From positions 682,001 through 746,000 of the forward strand of contig OY762938.1 in NCBI GenBank assembly GCA_963667075.1: 64,000 bases of DNA, in the 5' to 3' direction. This document shows, in pieces, positions 1 to 8,354 of this stretch (within the stretch, counting starts at the first letter, position 1; each line of letters starts with the position of its first letter). This stretch comes from G963667075 sp963667075. Its GTDB lineage: Bacteria > Pseudomonadota > Alphaproteobacteria > Micavibrionales > Micavibrionaceae. Below the pieces are notes generated by a model, which worked only from the letters and a program-made list of their open reading frames with translations, did no database searches and was not told the origin of the DNA. Position numbers and translations under genes: made by a program.

Positions 1-2045
1 TGGATTATCTTGTCGGCTTTAACCTGTCCCCCGTTTTGTGGAGAAAACTGCCGGGTTCCCGCTCTGCCGGCCGTGTGCAATCGGTTGCCTTGCGCCTTGT
101 CTGTGAACGGGAATCAGAGATTGAACGCTTTAACCCGCAGGAATACTGGACGGTTGAAGCGGAACTGAAAACACCTGAAAACAAACTTTTTACCGCTCAT
201 CTGACACATCTGGCCGGTAACAAGCTTGATAAATTCTCGTTAGGCAATGAAGAACAAGCCACAGCCGCCGTCAAACGCATCGAAAGCAAATCCCTTTCCG
301 TACAAAAGATTGTTAAAAAGCAGGCCAAACGAAATCCTGCGCCGCCTTTTATTACATCCACACTGCAACAGGAAGCCTCCAGAAAACTGCGGATGAGCGC
401 ATCACAAACAATGCGCGTCGCACAACAGCTTTATGAGGGGATTAAAATTGATGGCGAAACCGTTGGTCTTATTACCTATATGAGGACCGATGGTATAACC
501 CTGTCAGGAGAAGCCATTGCTCAGTGCCGTGAGGTCATCGGCAAGGAGTATGGTGATAAATATCTGCCTAAGTCACCCCGCGCTTACAAGAGCAAGGCGA
601 AAAACGCTCAAGAGGCTCACGAAGCCATTCGTCCTACAGGCCTTTCCCGCCTGCCTAAAGCCATGAAAGGCTACCTTGATGACAAACAGGCTGCGCTGTA
701 TGAGTTGATCTGGAAGAGGACCGTTGCCTGCCAGATGGAAAGTGCCGTTCTGGATCAGGTTAAAGCAGACATATCAGATGGCACAGACGATGTCGTGCTG
801 CGTGCCAATGGCTCTGTTATTGCGTTTGATGGCTTCCTGACCCTGTATCAGGAAGGCTCGGACGAAAATGGAAACAATCAGAGCGATAGCAAGGATGACA
901 CAGACAGACGCTTACCACCGCTCCACGAAGGTGACGATCTCGACACAAGAAAAATCAATTCAGAACAACACTTTACACAGCCTCCTCCACGTTATTCTGA
1001 AGCTTCGTTGGTTAAGACCATGGAAGAAATGGGTATTGGCCGCCCCTCTACCTATGCCTCCATTCTTCAGGTACTAAGGGACCGCGACTATGTCCGCATG
1101 GAAAAACGGCGTTTTCACCCGGAAGACCGGGGCCGCATCGTTACAGAGTTCTTAAAGAAATTCTTTGAACGTTACGTTGATTATGAATTTACAGCCAATC
1201 TTGAAGAAGAGCTCGACCTCATTTCATCTGGCGAAGTGCAATGGAAAAATGCGCTGAAAGACTTCTGGGGCGACTTCAAAAAAGCCGTTGATGATACAAA
1301 AAGCCTTACCATCACAGAAGTCCTTGATCACTTGAATGATGAGCTTGCCGACTTCTTCTTCCCCAAAACGGATGAAACAAAAGATCCTCGCGATTGTCAG
1401 GCTTGCGAGGATGGCCGTCTCTCCCTGAAAGTAGGAAAATTTGGTGCCTTTATCGGCTGCTCGAACTACCCGGATTGCAAATTTACACGACCTCTTGTTG
1501 TCAAAGAAGGCGAAGAAGAGGATAACGCTGCAGCACAGCTCAATAATGAACCAAAAGAGCTTGGCAGCGATCCCGATACAGGGAGGCTCGTAACGTTGCG
1601 CCGCGGCCCCTATGGTCCTTACGTCCAGCTAGAACTGCCCGAAGGTGCCGCCAAAAAGGATAAACCGAAACGTCAGGGCCTGCCACGCGGCACCGCACCT
1701 GATGAGGTAAATCTTGATGTTGCGCTCAGCCTTTTATCTTTGCCCCGTCTTGTTGGCATGCACCCGGAGACAAACGAAAAAATTGAAGCCGGTATCGGAC
1801 GTTTTGGCCCATTTTTAAAACATCAGGGGAAATTCAAATCCATTCCAGCCGGCGATGATGTCCTGACGATCGGCATGAACCGCGCCGTAGAACTTCTTGC
1901 CCAAGCCCCAAAAAAGAAGAAGGCCCCTGCCAAGAAAAAAGCCACGGCAAAAAAGAAAACAACCACTAAGAAAAAGACAACAGCGACAAAGACAAAGACA
2001 ACCGCCAAGAAAAAAGAGACAAAAAAGAAAGAAAAAACAGCATAA
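1..2045 (+). CDS. topA: DNA topoisomerase I, 5' end outside window
   Basis: Type IA topoisomerase that relaxes negative supercoils by cutting one strand through a 5'-phosphotyrosine link. The frame is open from the left edge and the first bases already read as conserved TopA sequence (GRVQSVALRLV), so the start lies upstream and the TTG at 36 is not the start. The active-site tyrosine sits in LITYMRTDG, its codon at 477-479. A four-cysteine zinc finger (CQAC ... GCSNYPDC) is encoded around 1395-1482, followed by further topoisomerase C-terminal repeat segments and a very lysine-rich tail of about 45 residues, which is common in alphaproteobacterial TopA and probably binds DNA. The stop TAA at 2043-2045 is 32 bases before rnr on the same strand, so co-transcription is likely. 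The identification is secure; only the start is missing. Confidence 0.97.
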   Translation, partial: DYLVGFNLSPVLWRKLPGSRSAGRVQSVALRLVCERESEIERFNPQEYWTVEAELKTPENKLFTAHLTHLAGNKLDKFSLGNEEQATAAVKRIESKSLSVQKIVKKQAKRNPAPPFITSTLQQEASRKLRMSASQTMRVAQQLYEGIKIDGETVGLITYMRTDGITLSGEAIAQCREVIGKEYGDKYLPKSPRAYKSKAKNAQEAHEAIRPTGLSRLPKAMKGYLDDKQAALYELIWKRTVACQMESAVLDQVKADISDGTDDVVLRANGSVIAFDGFLTLYQEGSDENGNNQSDSKDDTDRRLPPLHEGDDLDTRKINSEQHFTQPPPRYSEASLVKTMEEMGIGRPSTYASILQVLRDRDYVRMEKRRFHPEDRGRIVTEFLKKFFERYVDYEFTANLEEELDLISSGEVQWKNALKDFWGDFKKAVDDTKSLTITEVLDHLNDELADFFFPKTDETKDPRDCQACEDGRLSLKVGKFGAFIGCSNYPDCKFTRPLVVKEGEEEDNAAAQLNNEPKELGSDPDTGRLVTLRRGPYGPYVQLELPEGAAKKDKPKRQGLPRGTAPDEVNLDVALSLLSLPRLVGMHPETNEKIEAGIGRFGPFLKHQGKFKSIPAGDDVLTIGMNRAVELLAQAPKKKKAPAKKKATAKKKTTTKKKTTATKTKTTAKKKETKKKEKTA

Positions 2046-2077
2046 TGACTGTTTTAACCACTGGGTAGAAAGAACGC

Positions 2078-4327
2078 ATGGCTCTGCCGGAAAAAGAAGA
2101 TATCGTTAATTTTATTCGCTATTTCGGGGAGCCCATCACCAAGCGAGAAATTGCCCGCGGTTTTGCTATTAAGGGCGACGACAGGCACGCGCTTAAAACC
2201 ATACTAAGAGAGCTTTTAAAAAACGGTACCATCATTAAACTTGCCGGACAGCGATATGCGCTACCATCAGTGCTTCCAACCATAACGGCCATTGAAATCA
2301 CACAGCTTGATATTGACGGAAACCTTTTCGCCGCCCCCACTGAATGGGATACAGAGCTGCAAGGCCCTGTCCCTCTTATTGAAATTAAACCAGATAAAAA
2401 AACACTACCCGCCTTAAAAGAGCATGACCGTGTTCTGGCCCGTCTGCGCCGTGTGACCGAAACATTGTACGAAGCGCGTGTTATAAGACGATTAGAAACG
2501 CCGAAAGATAAAGTACTTGGCATTATCACCAAAAAGAAAGGCACTTTCTTCTTAAAGCCTGCTAAAAAGAAGGCAAGGGATGACTTTGAAATTGCACAAA
2601 AAAATATTAATGGTGCACAAGATGGAGACATTGCATTAGCCGAAATTCAACCCTCTCGTGGCGAACGACATAAAAAGGTTCGAATTATCCAGATTATTGG
2701 GCACGCCGATGACCCGAAAGCCATTAGCCTGATTGCACTGCACGAGGCTTCTCTACGATCCGTTTTTCCTGAAAAAGTGCTGGAAGAAACGGAAAAAATG
2801 ACCGTACCGAAACTTGGGAAGCGAGAAGATTTGCGCAGCATACCGCTCGTGACCATTGACGGCGCAGATGCGCGGGATTTTGACGATGCCGTCTTTGCAG
2901 AAAAAGACACCGATCCTTCAAACAAAGATGGCTATCATATGATCGTTGCCATCGCGGATGTCGCCTGGTATGTCCGCCAAAATACCATGCTGAACGAAGA
3001 AGCTTATCAGCGCGGCAACTCGACCTATTTCCCGGATCGCGTTCTGCCTATGCTGCCCGAGAAACTCTCTAATGATCTGTGTTCTTTGCGTCCAAAAGAG
3101 AATAGAGCCTGTATGGCCGTTCATATGTGGATTGACGATAAAGGCAAGCTGTTACGTTATAAATTTGTACGCGGATTGATGCGCTCGGCCGCCCGCCTGA
3201 CATACGAACAGGTTCAAGCTGCAAAAGACGGTATCAGGGACGATACAACAGACGCTCTGATGGATTCTGTTATTGATCCTTTATATGAAGCCTATGCCAT
3301 CCTTGATGAGGCCAGACGAAAAAGAAGCGCATTAGAGCTTGACCTGCCTGAACGTCAAATCATCATCAATGATGAAGGCCGCATGACAGGGGTCAAAAAA
3401 CGCCTGCGTCTGGACTCTCATAAGCTGATTGAAGAATTTATGATTCTGGCCAATGTAGCGGCTGCACTTGCGCTTGAAAAACGCAAAGCCCCTTGCATGT
3501 ACCGTGTGCATGAACGCCCTTCTGCCGACAGACTGGACAATGCAAGAGGTTTCGTTGAAAGCTTCGGCCTTTCCCTGCCCAAAGGGCAAGTCACGCAACC
3601 AGAACAAATCAACATGATTTTGGAAAAAGCAGCAAAGCTACCCTATAGTCATCTTATCAGCGAAGTTATTCTACGCACGCAGGCGCAAGCCGTTTACACC
3701 CCTGAAAACCTCGGGCATTTTGGCCTCGCCTTAAAACGATACGCGCATTTCACCTCCCCTATTCGCCGTTATGCCGATTTGCTCGTCCACCGTTCTTTAA
3801 TACGCGCTTACGACCTCGGGGAAGGTGGGCTGGAAGATCAAGAGGCGGTCACTCTCGAAGATATGGCTCACCACATATCCACTACCGAACGAGCCTCGGC
3901 AGAAGCCGAGCGTAATGCCATAGACCGCTTTACAGCCTCATACCTCTCTACACAGATTGACGCGGAATTTCAGGGCAGAATTAACGGCGTTACCCGTTTT
4001 GGTCTGTTTGTTACACTGGAAGAAAGCGGGGCTGACGGCCTGATCCCCATCCGCACGCTCCCAAAAGATTTCTATGTTCATAATGAGCAGCAACATGCCC
4101 TTATCGGCCGCCAGCATAAGCGCATATACCGCCTCGGCGCAGAAGTGACCATCCGAATCAAGGAAGCTGACCCCATTACCGGCAGCACCATTTTCTCACT
4201 CATAGGCGATGAAAGTGCCGACATCCCCGGCTTTAAAATCAAAGGATCGCCCTTCCCATCCAGAAACACAGCAGGAAAACACAAGAAAAGCAAAAAGTTC
4301 TACAAAAAGAAGAAGAAAACGTCCTGA
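2078..4327 (+). CDS. rnr: ribonuclease R (VacB/RNase II family)
   Basis: Processive 3'-to-5' exoribonuclease that degrades structured RNA. The 749-residue length fits RNase R. The N-terminal 60 residues look like a winged-helix domain, followed by cold-shock-like OB domains. The RNB catalytic domain starts near residue 255 with the metal-binding motif IDGADARDFDDAVF. The later motif FTSPIRRYADLLVHR is also diagnostic. An S1 RNA-binding domain occupies about residues 640-720 (GRINGVTRFGLFVTLEE), followed by a basic tail rich in KKK, typical of RNase R rather than RNase II. ATG 2078 follows a weak purine-rich stretch. It sits 32 bases after topA. It ends at 4327, exactly abutting the stop of the convergent gene at 4328. 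Confidence 0.97.
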   Translation: MALPEKEDIVNFIRYFGEPITKREIARGFAIKGDDRHALKTILRELLKNGTIIKLAGQRYALPSVLPTITAIEITQLDIDGNLFAAPTEWDTELQGPVPLIEIKPDKKTLPALKEHDRVLARLRRVTETLYEARVIRRLETPKDKVLGIITKKKGTFFLKPAKKKARDDFEIAQKNINGAQDGDIALAEIQPSRGERHKKVRIIQIIGHADDPKAISLIALHEASLRSVFPEKVLEETEKMTVPKLGKREDLRSIPLVTIDGADARDFDDAVFAEKDTDPSNKDGYHMIVAIADVAWYVRQNTMLNEEAYQRGNSTYFPDRVLPMLPEKLSNDLCSLRPKENRACMAVHMWIDDKGKLLRYKFVRGLMRSAARLTYEQVQAAKDGIRDDTTDALMDSVIDPLYEAYAILDEARRKRSALELDLPERQIIINDEGRMTGVKKRLRLDSHKLIEEFMILANVAAALALEKRKAPCMYRVHERPSADRLDNARGFVESFGLSLPKGQVTQPEQINMILEKAAKLPYSHLISEVILRTQAQAVYTPENLGHFGLALKRYAHFTSPIRRYADLLVHRSLIRAYDLGEGGLEDQEAVTLEDMAHHISTTERASAEAERNAIDRFTASYLSTQIDAEFQGRINGVTRFGLFVTLEESGADGLIPIRTLPKDFYVHNEQQHALIGRQHKRIYRLGAEVTIRIKEADPITGSTIFSLIGDESADIPGFKIKGSPFPSRNTAGKHKKSKKFYKKKKKTS

Positions 4328-5233
4328 TTAATCCTGCCGGACACAGCGTATGCTAAACGCCAGATCCTTGCGTCGTCCCTGCGTTACATTGCTGCCAAAA
4401 TTATGCGTAAAAGCATTGTAAGAATCTTCCTCAGACGAGGACCAATAGACCATGGAATCTGCCGGACCTGTATCAGAAAAACCACCTATCGATGCTTTAT
4501 TGGCGTAAAGCAGAAGAAGCTCATCCCGTGAAGGCAAATACCATTTACTCCCCTGCGCAAGACATAGCTGAGCCGCAAGATATGGTACATCCGTACCGGC
4601 AAAGAGTGATAAAGCACTCGTATTCGTCTTACCGTCCGATGTGGAATCGGCCGGTGTATCATCCAGACTCATTGACGCATTATTCCAGGTAATGCCGTTG
4701 CTGTGATCGGCTGTTGCTGTATAAATCCTTTTCCCGCTGCTCTCCCCCGCATACACAACACCGTCACATGAGCCACCGACAGGTAATGCCGTTAAATCAC
4801 AACCAGGTTCTGTGTATGCCCCGCATGGCGTTGCGCCACCATATAGCGGATGAAAAACGTTACAGTGACCATCCGCAGGGGCCTGAGGATTCGCATTCGT
4901 CCCGTCAGGCAGCTCATAATTGAGCTCAGAATCATCGCAACCACCGGTTCCTCTCAGACGAAGCAACGCTATGTTTATGGCCGTTTCACAATTGTTTAAA
5001 ACAGCCTGGGACATTTTCTGGTTCTCCCCTTCGGTTGTACCAAAGGACGAATTTGAAGAGTAGGTCACCGCAAAACTTAAGGCGGCAAACAATATAACGG
5101 CAATAAGAATAAGAAACAAAATGTTTCCCGATTCATGCTTATTATGGCTGATCTCTTTATAGCAGATCTTTGGATTCCGAGGATATTTCATCGCACAACA
5201 GTACAACTTTATGATGCTTTGCAAAAGATTCAT
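4328..5233 (-). CDS. membrane-anchored protein with Lcl/DUF1566-type C-terminal domain
   Basis: Function unknown. A hydrophobic helix lies at about residues 35-62 (GNILFLILIAVILFAALSFA), preceded by a short basic stretch. This looks like a single anchor or a prepilin-like N-terminus; GNILF without a clear GFxxxE peptidase motif argues against a standard type IV pilin. The rest is secreted and Cys-containing. The last 90 residues match the Lcl C-terminal/DUF1566 pattern: LPSRDELLLLYANK, then YWSSSEED, then a final FSIRCVRQD. That fold is found in many surface proteins of unknown role. ATG 5233 has no clear Shine-Dalgarno; ATG 5191 (MKYPRN) is an alternative start. It is convergent with rnr and stands alone. 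Confidence 0.75.
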   Translation of the reverse strand: MNLLQSIIKLYCCAMKYPRNPKICYKEISHNKHESGNILFLILIAVILFAALSFAVTYSSNSSFGTTEGENQKMSQAVLNNCETAINIALLRLRGTGGCDDSELNYELPDGTNANPQAPADGHCNVFHPLYGGATPCGAYTEPGCDLTALPVGGSCDGVVYAGESSGKRIYTATADHSNGITWNNASMSLDDTPADSTSDGKTNTSALSLFAGTDVPYLAAQLCLAQGSKWYLPSRDELLLLYANKASIGGFSDTGPADSMVYWSSSEEDSYNAFTHNFGSNVTQGRRKDLAFSIRCVRQD

Positions 5234-5269
5234 TTTTTAAACACGGTGCCAGAAAAGAAAAACATAAAT

Positions 5270-5298
5270 TTGCATTTTACAAAACCCTTCTATATAAC
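5270..5298 (+). promoter_or_regulatory. predicted sigma70-type promoter of first tandem paralog
   Basis: TTGCAT at 5270-5275, a 17-base spacer, then TATAAC at 5293-5298. The same arrangement, embedded in similar sequence, recurs in front of the second paralog, which supports it being functional. A transcript would begin near 5305 and carry a short leader. Confidence 0.55.
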
Positions 5299-5317
5299 CC
5301 CTTTTTAACAAAAAAAT

Positions 5318-5335
5318 AATTATGTAATGCAGGGA
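5318..5335 (+). promoter_or_regulatory. conserved leader motif AATTATGTAAT..AGGGA
   Basis: AATTATGTAATGCAGGGA lies in the predicted 5' leader of the first paralog. A near-identical block precedes the second paralog (5932-5951) and a related one precedes the HNH-like gene (13906-13921). The AGGGA end probably includes the ribosome binding site, 12 bases before ATG 5348. Confidence 0.4.
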
Positions 5336-5347
5336 ATGCTTTTAACT

Positions 5348-5863
5348 ATGTCACACAAACCAAAAACCATTGCAGAAAACTATCCAACATACGCCGAATT
5401 TGAAGGACAACTGGACCCGGATAAGGCGTATATAACGGTAGAAAACACTACCTTCAAAAAAATTCTAAAAGTCTTGAACAAATTAGAAGAAAAAGAACAA
5501 AAATGCCCGGCATTAGAGCACGGATGTAATGCTATAGAACTATATTTCAGAAATAATACAATACAACTCATCTTTCAAGACGTTGGCTACAACCCAGAGA
5601 CACAAAGATTGTCTACCCCGGAGTTTCATGAATTGCTACAAACAATCGCCAATGATGGAAATGGACAAATTCTTATAGTGGATAACAACACTGTTGTTAT
5701 GGAAGAAACGAATCTAACAAGAGCCTTATTAGGAAACGACTTCACCATTACCCCAAGTACCGCTAATGAAATCCAAAAAGAATGTGCCTTCCAAAAAAAC
5801 ATGAAAGAACGCAAAGAAACAATTATGGCAGGCATCAAATCAAGAAAAATCCAGCTTTCCTAG
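5348..5863 (+). CDS. hypothetical protein, tandem paralog 1
   Basis: I do not recognise this 171-residue protein. It is clearly homologous to the next gene. Shared blocks are NYPTYA near the N-terminus, YITVEN/YLTIKN, NTIQ/NTIR, then FHELLQTIA/FHELMDIIA, a conserved segment ILIVDNNTVVMEE / ILIMDGDTVVMEN, and a C-terminal ECAFQK/ECFFQR followed by a basic helix. No signal peptide or membrane segment is visible, so it is probably cytosolic. An in-frame ATG at 5327 exists, but alignment with the paralog (MTSYNPEP against MSHKPK) places the start at 5348. By eye it is more AT-rich than the flanking housekeeping genes, which hints at acquisition or fast evolution. It has its own promoter, 92 bases separate it from the next copy, and no partner of known function adjoins it. 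Confidence 0.7.
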   Translation: MSHKPKTIAENYPTYAEFEGQLDPDKAYITVENTTFKKILKVLNKLEEKEQKCPALEHGCNAIELYFRNNTIQLIFQDVGYNPETQRLSTPEFHELLQTIANDGNGQILIVDNNTVVMEETNLTRALLGNDFTITPSTANEIQKECAFQKNMKERKETIMAGIKSRKIQLS

Positions 5864-5882
5864 ATTTGATAGTCAGATAAAT

Positions 5883-5911
5883 TTGCATTCTGTAAAACAT
5901 TTCTGTATAAA
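5883..5911 (+). promoter_or_regulatory. predicted sigma70-type promoter of second tandem paralog
   Basis: TTGCAT at 5883-5888, 17-base spacer, TATAAA at 5906-5911. The flanking text matches the first paralog's promoter (AAATTTGCATT...AAAAC..TTCT.TATAA), so the duplication included the promoter. Confidence 0.6.
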
Positions 5912-5931
5912 GATGCATCTTTTAAAAAAGG

Positions 5932-5951
5932 AATTATGTAATATAGGGGGA
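5932..5951 (+). promoter_or_regulatory. conserved leader motif AATTATGTAAT..AGGGGGA with strong RBS
   Basis: Second copy of the leader block. Its AGGGGGA end (5945-5951) is an evident Shine-Dalgarno, 7 bases before ATG 5959. This fixes the start of the second paralog. Confidence 0.5.
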
Positions 5952-5958
5952 CATTTTG

Positions 5959-6513
5959 ATGACGTCATATAATCCAGAACCAATTACACAGAACTATCCA
6001 ACTTATGCCCAATGTCATGCAGAAGAGATTGACCTAACTAAAACATATCTAACCATAAAAAACGTTAACTCAGCCAAAGTTAAAGCAGAAGTCGCAAGAA
6101 GGCTTCCGCCACATGCAATGATGCCTGCACCTGATGATATTGTGGGAAACTATTTTAAAACAAACACAATAAGACATGCGTTCAAAACCGTTGGCGGCTT
6201 TGAAAATAGCGGCATGACGAATCCCCAATTTCATGAATTGATGGACATTATAGCAACCGATCCAGAAAGTAATGAAAATGGCATTCTTATCATGGATGGT
6301 GATACCGTCGTCATGGAAAATACGGCCTCCCATCGTGCCACGCTAGGAATGGGTTTTGGAGACCACATTACCGTTACAGAAACTGACGCCACAGTAGTCG
6401 CTGAAGAATGCTTTTTCCAAAGAGGGCTTGAAGATTTCAAACAAGAAATACTACAAAAAGTCCGGGACGGAAAAATAACATTCTCCAAAAAACCCACGCA
6501 TAAACTCAGCTAA
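5959..6513 (+). CDS. hypothetical protein, tandem paralog 2
   Basis: This 184-residue protein is unrecognised and homologous along its length to the preceding gene. The conserved blocks are QNYPTYAQ, YLTIKN, NTIRHAFKTVGG, FHELMDIIATD, GILIMDGDTVVMEN and EECFFQRGLEDF. The invariant core around DxDTVVMEx followed by a hydrophobic-polar helix suggests a small alpha/beta domain; nothing catalytic is obvious. No signal peptide is seen. ATG 5959 is chosen because AGGGGGA lies 7 bases upstream; a TTG directly before it is not needed. It carries its own promoter, so the two copies are independent transcription units sharing one control logic. A 10-bp stem-loop follows the stop. Confidence 0.7.
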   Translation: MTSYNPEPITQNYPTYAQCHAEEIDLTKTYLTIKNVNSAKVKAEVARRLPPHAMMPAPDDIVGNYFKTNTIRHAFKTVGGFENSGMTNPQFHELMDIIATDPESNENGILIMDGDTVVMENTASHRATLGMGFGDHITVTETDATVVAEECFFQRGLEDFKQEILQKVRDGKITFSKKPTHKLS

Positions 6514-6521
6514 TCCATTAA

Positions 6522-6560
6522 GAAGCTCTGCAAAAACACCAATTATTATTGCGGAGCTTC
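6522..6560 (+). terminator. stem-loop after the paralog pair
   Basis: GAAGCTCTGC (6522-6531) pairs with GCGGAGCTTC (6551-6560), ten pairs with one G-U and a 19-base loop. No T-run follows, so it is a possible bidirectional terminator between convergent genes rather than a textbook intrinsic one. Confidence 0.4.
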
Positions 6561-6575
6561 CTCTGGTCATGACTT

Positions 6576-7964
6576 TTACATGCGTCTAAAAACGCCCATG
6601 TGCTTGCCGCGGTAAGGCATGTCAAACATCATCTCATACGCTTTTACCTGTTTCTGGTCGGCATAGCGGATAATAGCCAAACCGTTTGGATGTGTCTCTA
6701 ACCATACGTCTATGGTATCCATGTTCTCATCATCTATCTCTTTTTCCAGCCGCCCAAGGAATGTCAGTTCTCCGTGATACTTACGGACAAACGCCCAGTC
6801 ATGATCTTTGTAAGACTCTAAATAATCGGTCATAGGTCTAAGATCATATTTCGAAAAAAATGTATGTGAGGCTATGCCTTGTCCTATAAACAGAAGGCAA
6901 ACTAGAAATAATGTAACTGTGCCAATCTTTTTAATCGGCACTTTTAACCAAAAAGCGCTCAATAAAAGTGCGCCGGGCAAAAGCGGCACCAGATAATGCG
7001 GCTGCTTCCCGCTAATCAGGGAAAAAGAAATAAAGACCGGGAAAATCCAAAGCACTAAAAACCGCACAGTCCATTCACTTTTAAAGTGCTGCTTAATATT
7101 TTTTAAGCCTCTCCAGAATGAGGGAAAAAAAGCCCAAGGCAAGAACAGCAGTGGAAGCAACGGCACATAAAACCAGATGGAACGCGCATGTGCGTCATTA
7201 AAGTTACCCGTTATTCGCCCTGCCGTCTGTTCCCAAACCAGCCAATAGGCGAATTTATCAGAGGATTGAGAGAGCACAGGCAACAACCAGAGCAAAATCG
7301 GCAGTGTAGAAAGAACGATGGCCGCCAGACACCCCCCGTACCATTTTAACGATCCTATCTTCTGCGGCATCCATAACGGCCCAAAAAGCATCGGAAACAA
7401 TACATAAAGCCATGCAACCGGTCCTTTTGTTAAAACACCAAACCCTATAGCAAGAGCCAGCCAGAACAGATATTTCAGCCGGCCGGTTTTGGCAAAAGAC
7501 AACAAGGCAATCAACGCCAGCAGAACAAAAACCGTGAGCGTAATATCAAACATCACCAAAAGACTATAAATCAAAAACGGGAGGCTCCCGACAACAAGCA
7601 TGGGAATATTTCGTCCGATCTCCCGCTTGTCCGGGAAAAGCATATCAGCCATTTTCTTTGTTAAAAAAACACACGCTATGGCAGACATAAGGACAGGCAA
7701 TGTCCCGGCCCACCGGCTTACGCCAAAGAGTGACCACGCACTATTGATAAGCCAGAACAACAGTGGCGGCTTATGATGGTATGGCTGGAAATTGACAGTG
7801 AGCGGTGCCAGCCAGTCACCACGTAAATGCATCTCCCATGCCACTGTCATATAACGCGTTTCGTCAATCGGCAAAAGCGGCCTAAAGACAATAGCTGCTA
7901 TAAACAGCATAAATAACAGTAACACCGGCAGCCCATATGCCATTAACCTGGAGTCTTTCACCAC
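6576..7964 (-). CDS. ArnT-like GT39 membrane glycosyltransferase
   Basis: Integral membrane transferase of the GT39/PMT family, expected to move a sugar from an undecaprenyl-phosphate carrier onto lipid A or another envelope acceptor on the periplasmic face. The 462 residues contain about 10-12 hydrophobic segments. The family's first periplasmic loop motif is present (LPIDETRYMTVAWEM, with the catalytic Asp-Glu), followed by YHHKPPLLFWL. The start is GTG 7964, because AAGGA lies 8 bases upstream. It is the last gene of a minus-strand run: response regulator, sensor kinase, GT2, LABN protein, this gene. The GT2 would load the lipid carrier and this enzyme would use it. The sugar cannot be deduced, since the arn genes for aminoarabinose synthesis are not in the window. 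Confidence 0.85.
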   Translation of the reverse strand: MVKDSRLMAYGLPVLLLFMLFIAAIVFRPLLPIDETRYMTVAWEMHLRGDWLAPLTVNFQPYHHKPPLLFWLINSAWSLFGVSRWAGTLPVLMSAIACVFLTKKMADMLFPDKREIGRNIPMLVVGSLPFLIYSLLVMFDITLTVFVLLALIALLSFAKTGRLKYLFWLALAIGFGVLTKGPVAWLYVLFPMLFGPLWMPQKIGSLKWYGGCLAAIVLSTLPILLWLLPVLSQSSDKFAYWLVWEQTAGRITGNFNDAHARSIWFYVPLLPLLFLPWAFFPSFWRGLKNIKQHFKSEWTVRFLVLWIFPVFISFSLISGKQPHYLVPLLPGALLLSAFWLKVPIKKIGTVTLFLVCLLFIGQGIASHTFFSKYDLRPMTDYLESYKDHDWAFVRKYHGELTFLGRLEKEIDDENMDTIDVWLETHPNGLAIIRYADQKQVKAYEMMFDMPYRGKHMGVFRRM

Positions 7965-8031
7965 TTTTTCAGTCCTTAGCTATTTTTGTTCGATATCATG
8001 CCACTATAACAAGCCAAATAATTTGTACAGC

Positions 8032-8343
8032 TCAGGTAGAAACGCTTGCTGTTTCCGTATCGGTTTCAGGTTTAAGAATGAAATAAAGATTTCTCAAATA
8101 AATGAACAAACCGATCCCCTGCCCGACAATAAACACAGGATCCTGACGATAAAGCGCATAGGAAAACAACGTCGTTCCGCCTGCCAGAGAAAAATACCAA
8201 AACGCTTTAGGTATAACGCTTTTTCTTGCTTTTTCCGATGCCAGCCACTGCACAAAGAAACGCATGGTAAAAAGAGCCTGACCGACAAAACCAACGCATA
8301 GCCATATTTGCTCTGCGCTTAACGTTGTAAGATGGATGTCCAT
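8032..8343 (-). CDS. LABN-domain small membrane protein (lipid A biosynthesis N-terminal type)
   Basis: A 103-residue protein with about three hydrophobic segments and the conserved text of the lipid-A-biosynthesis N-terminal (LABN) family: GFVGQALFTMRFFVQWLASE, then PKAFWYFSLAGG, then VFIVGQGIGLFIYLRNLYFI. Members usually occur beside polyprenyl-phosphate sugar transferases and ArnT-like enzymes; their molecular role is not settled, with flipping of the lipid-linked sugar a common suggestion. ATG 8343 has AAGGAAG 5 bases upstream. It lies 11-12 bases downstream of the GT2 gene and about 67 bases before the GT39 gene, supporting one operon. Confidence 0.85.
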   Translation of the reverse strand: MDIHLTTLSAEQIWLCVGFVGQALFTMRFFVQWLASEKARKSVIPKAFWYFSLAGGTTLFSYALYRQDPVFIVGQGIGLFIYLRNLYFILKPETDTETASVST

Positions 8344-8354
8344 ATAACTTCCTT

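Noticed and set aside
1823..2008. Open frame opposite the topA lysine-rich tail
   Set aside because: Mirror of AAG/AAA-rich coding; low-complexity Phe/Val product, no ribosome site.
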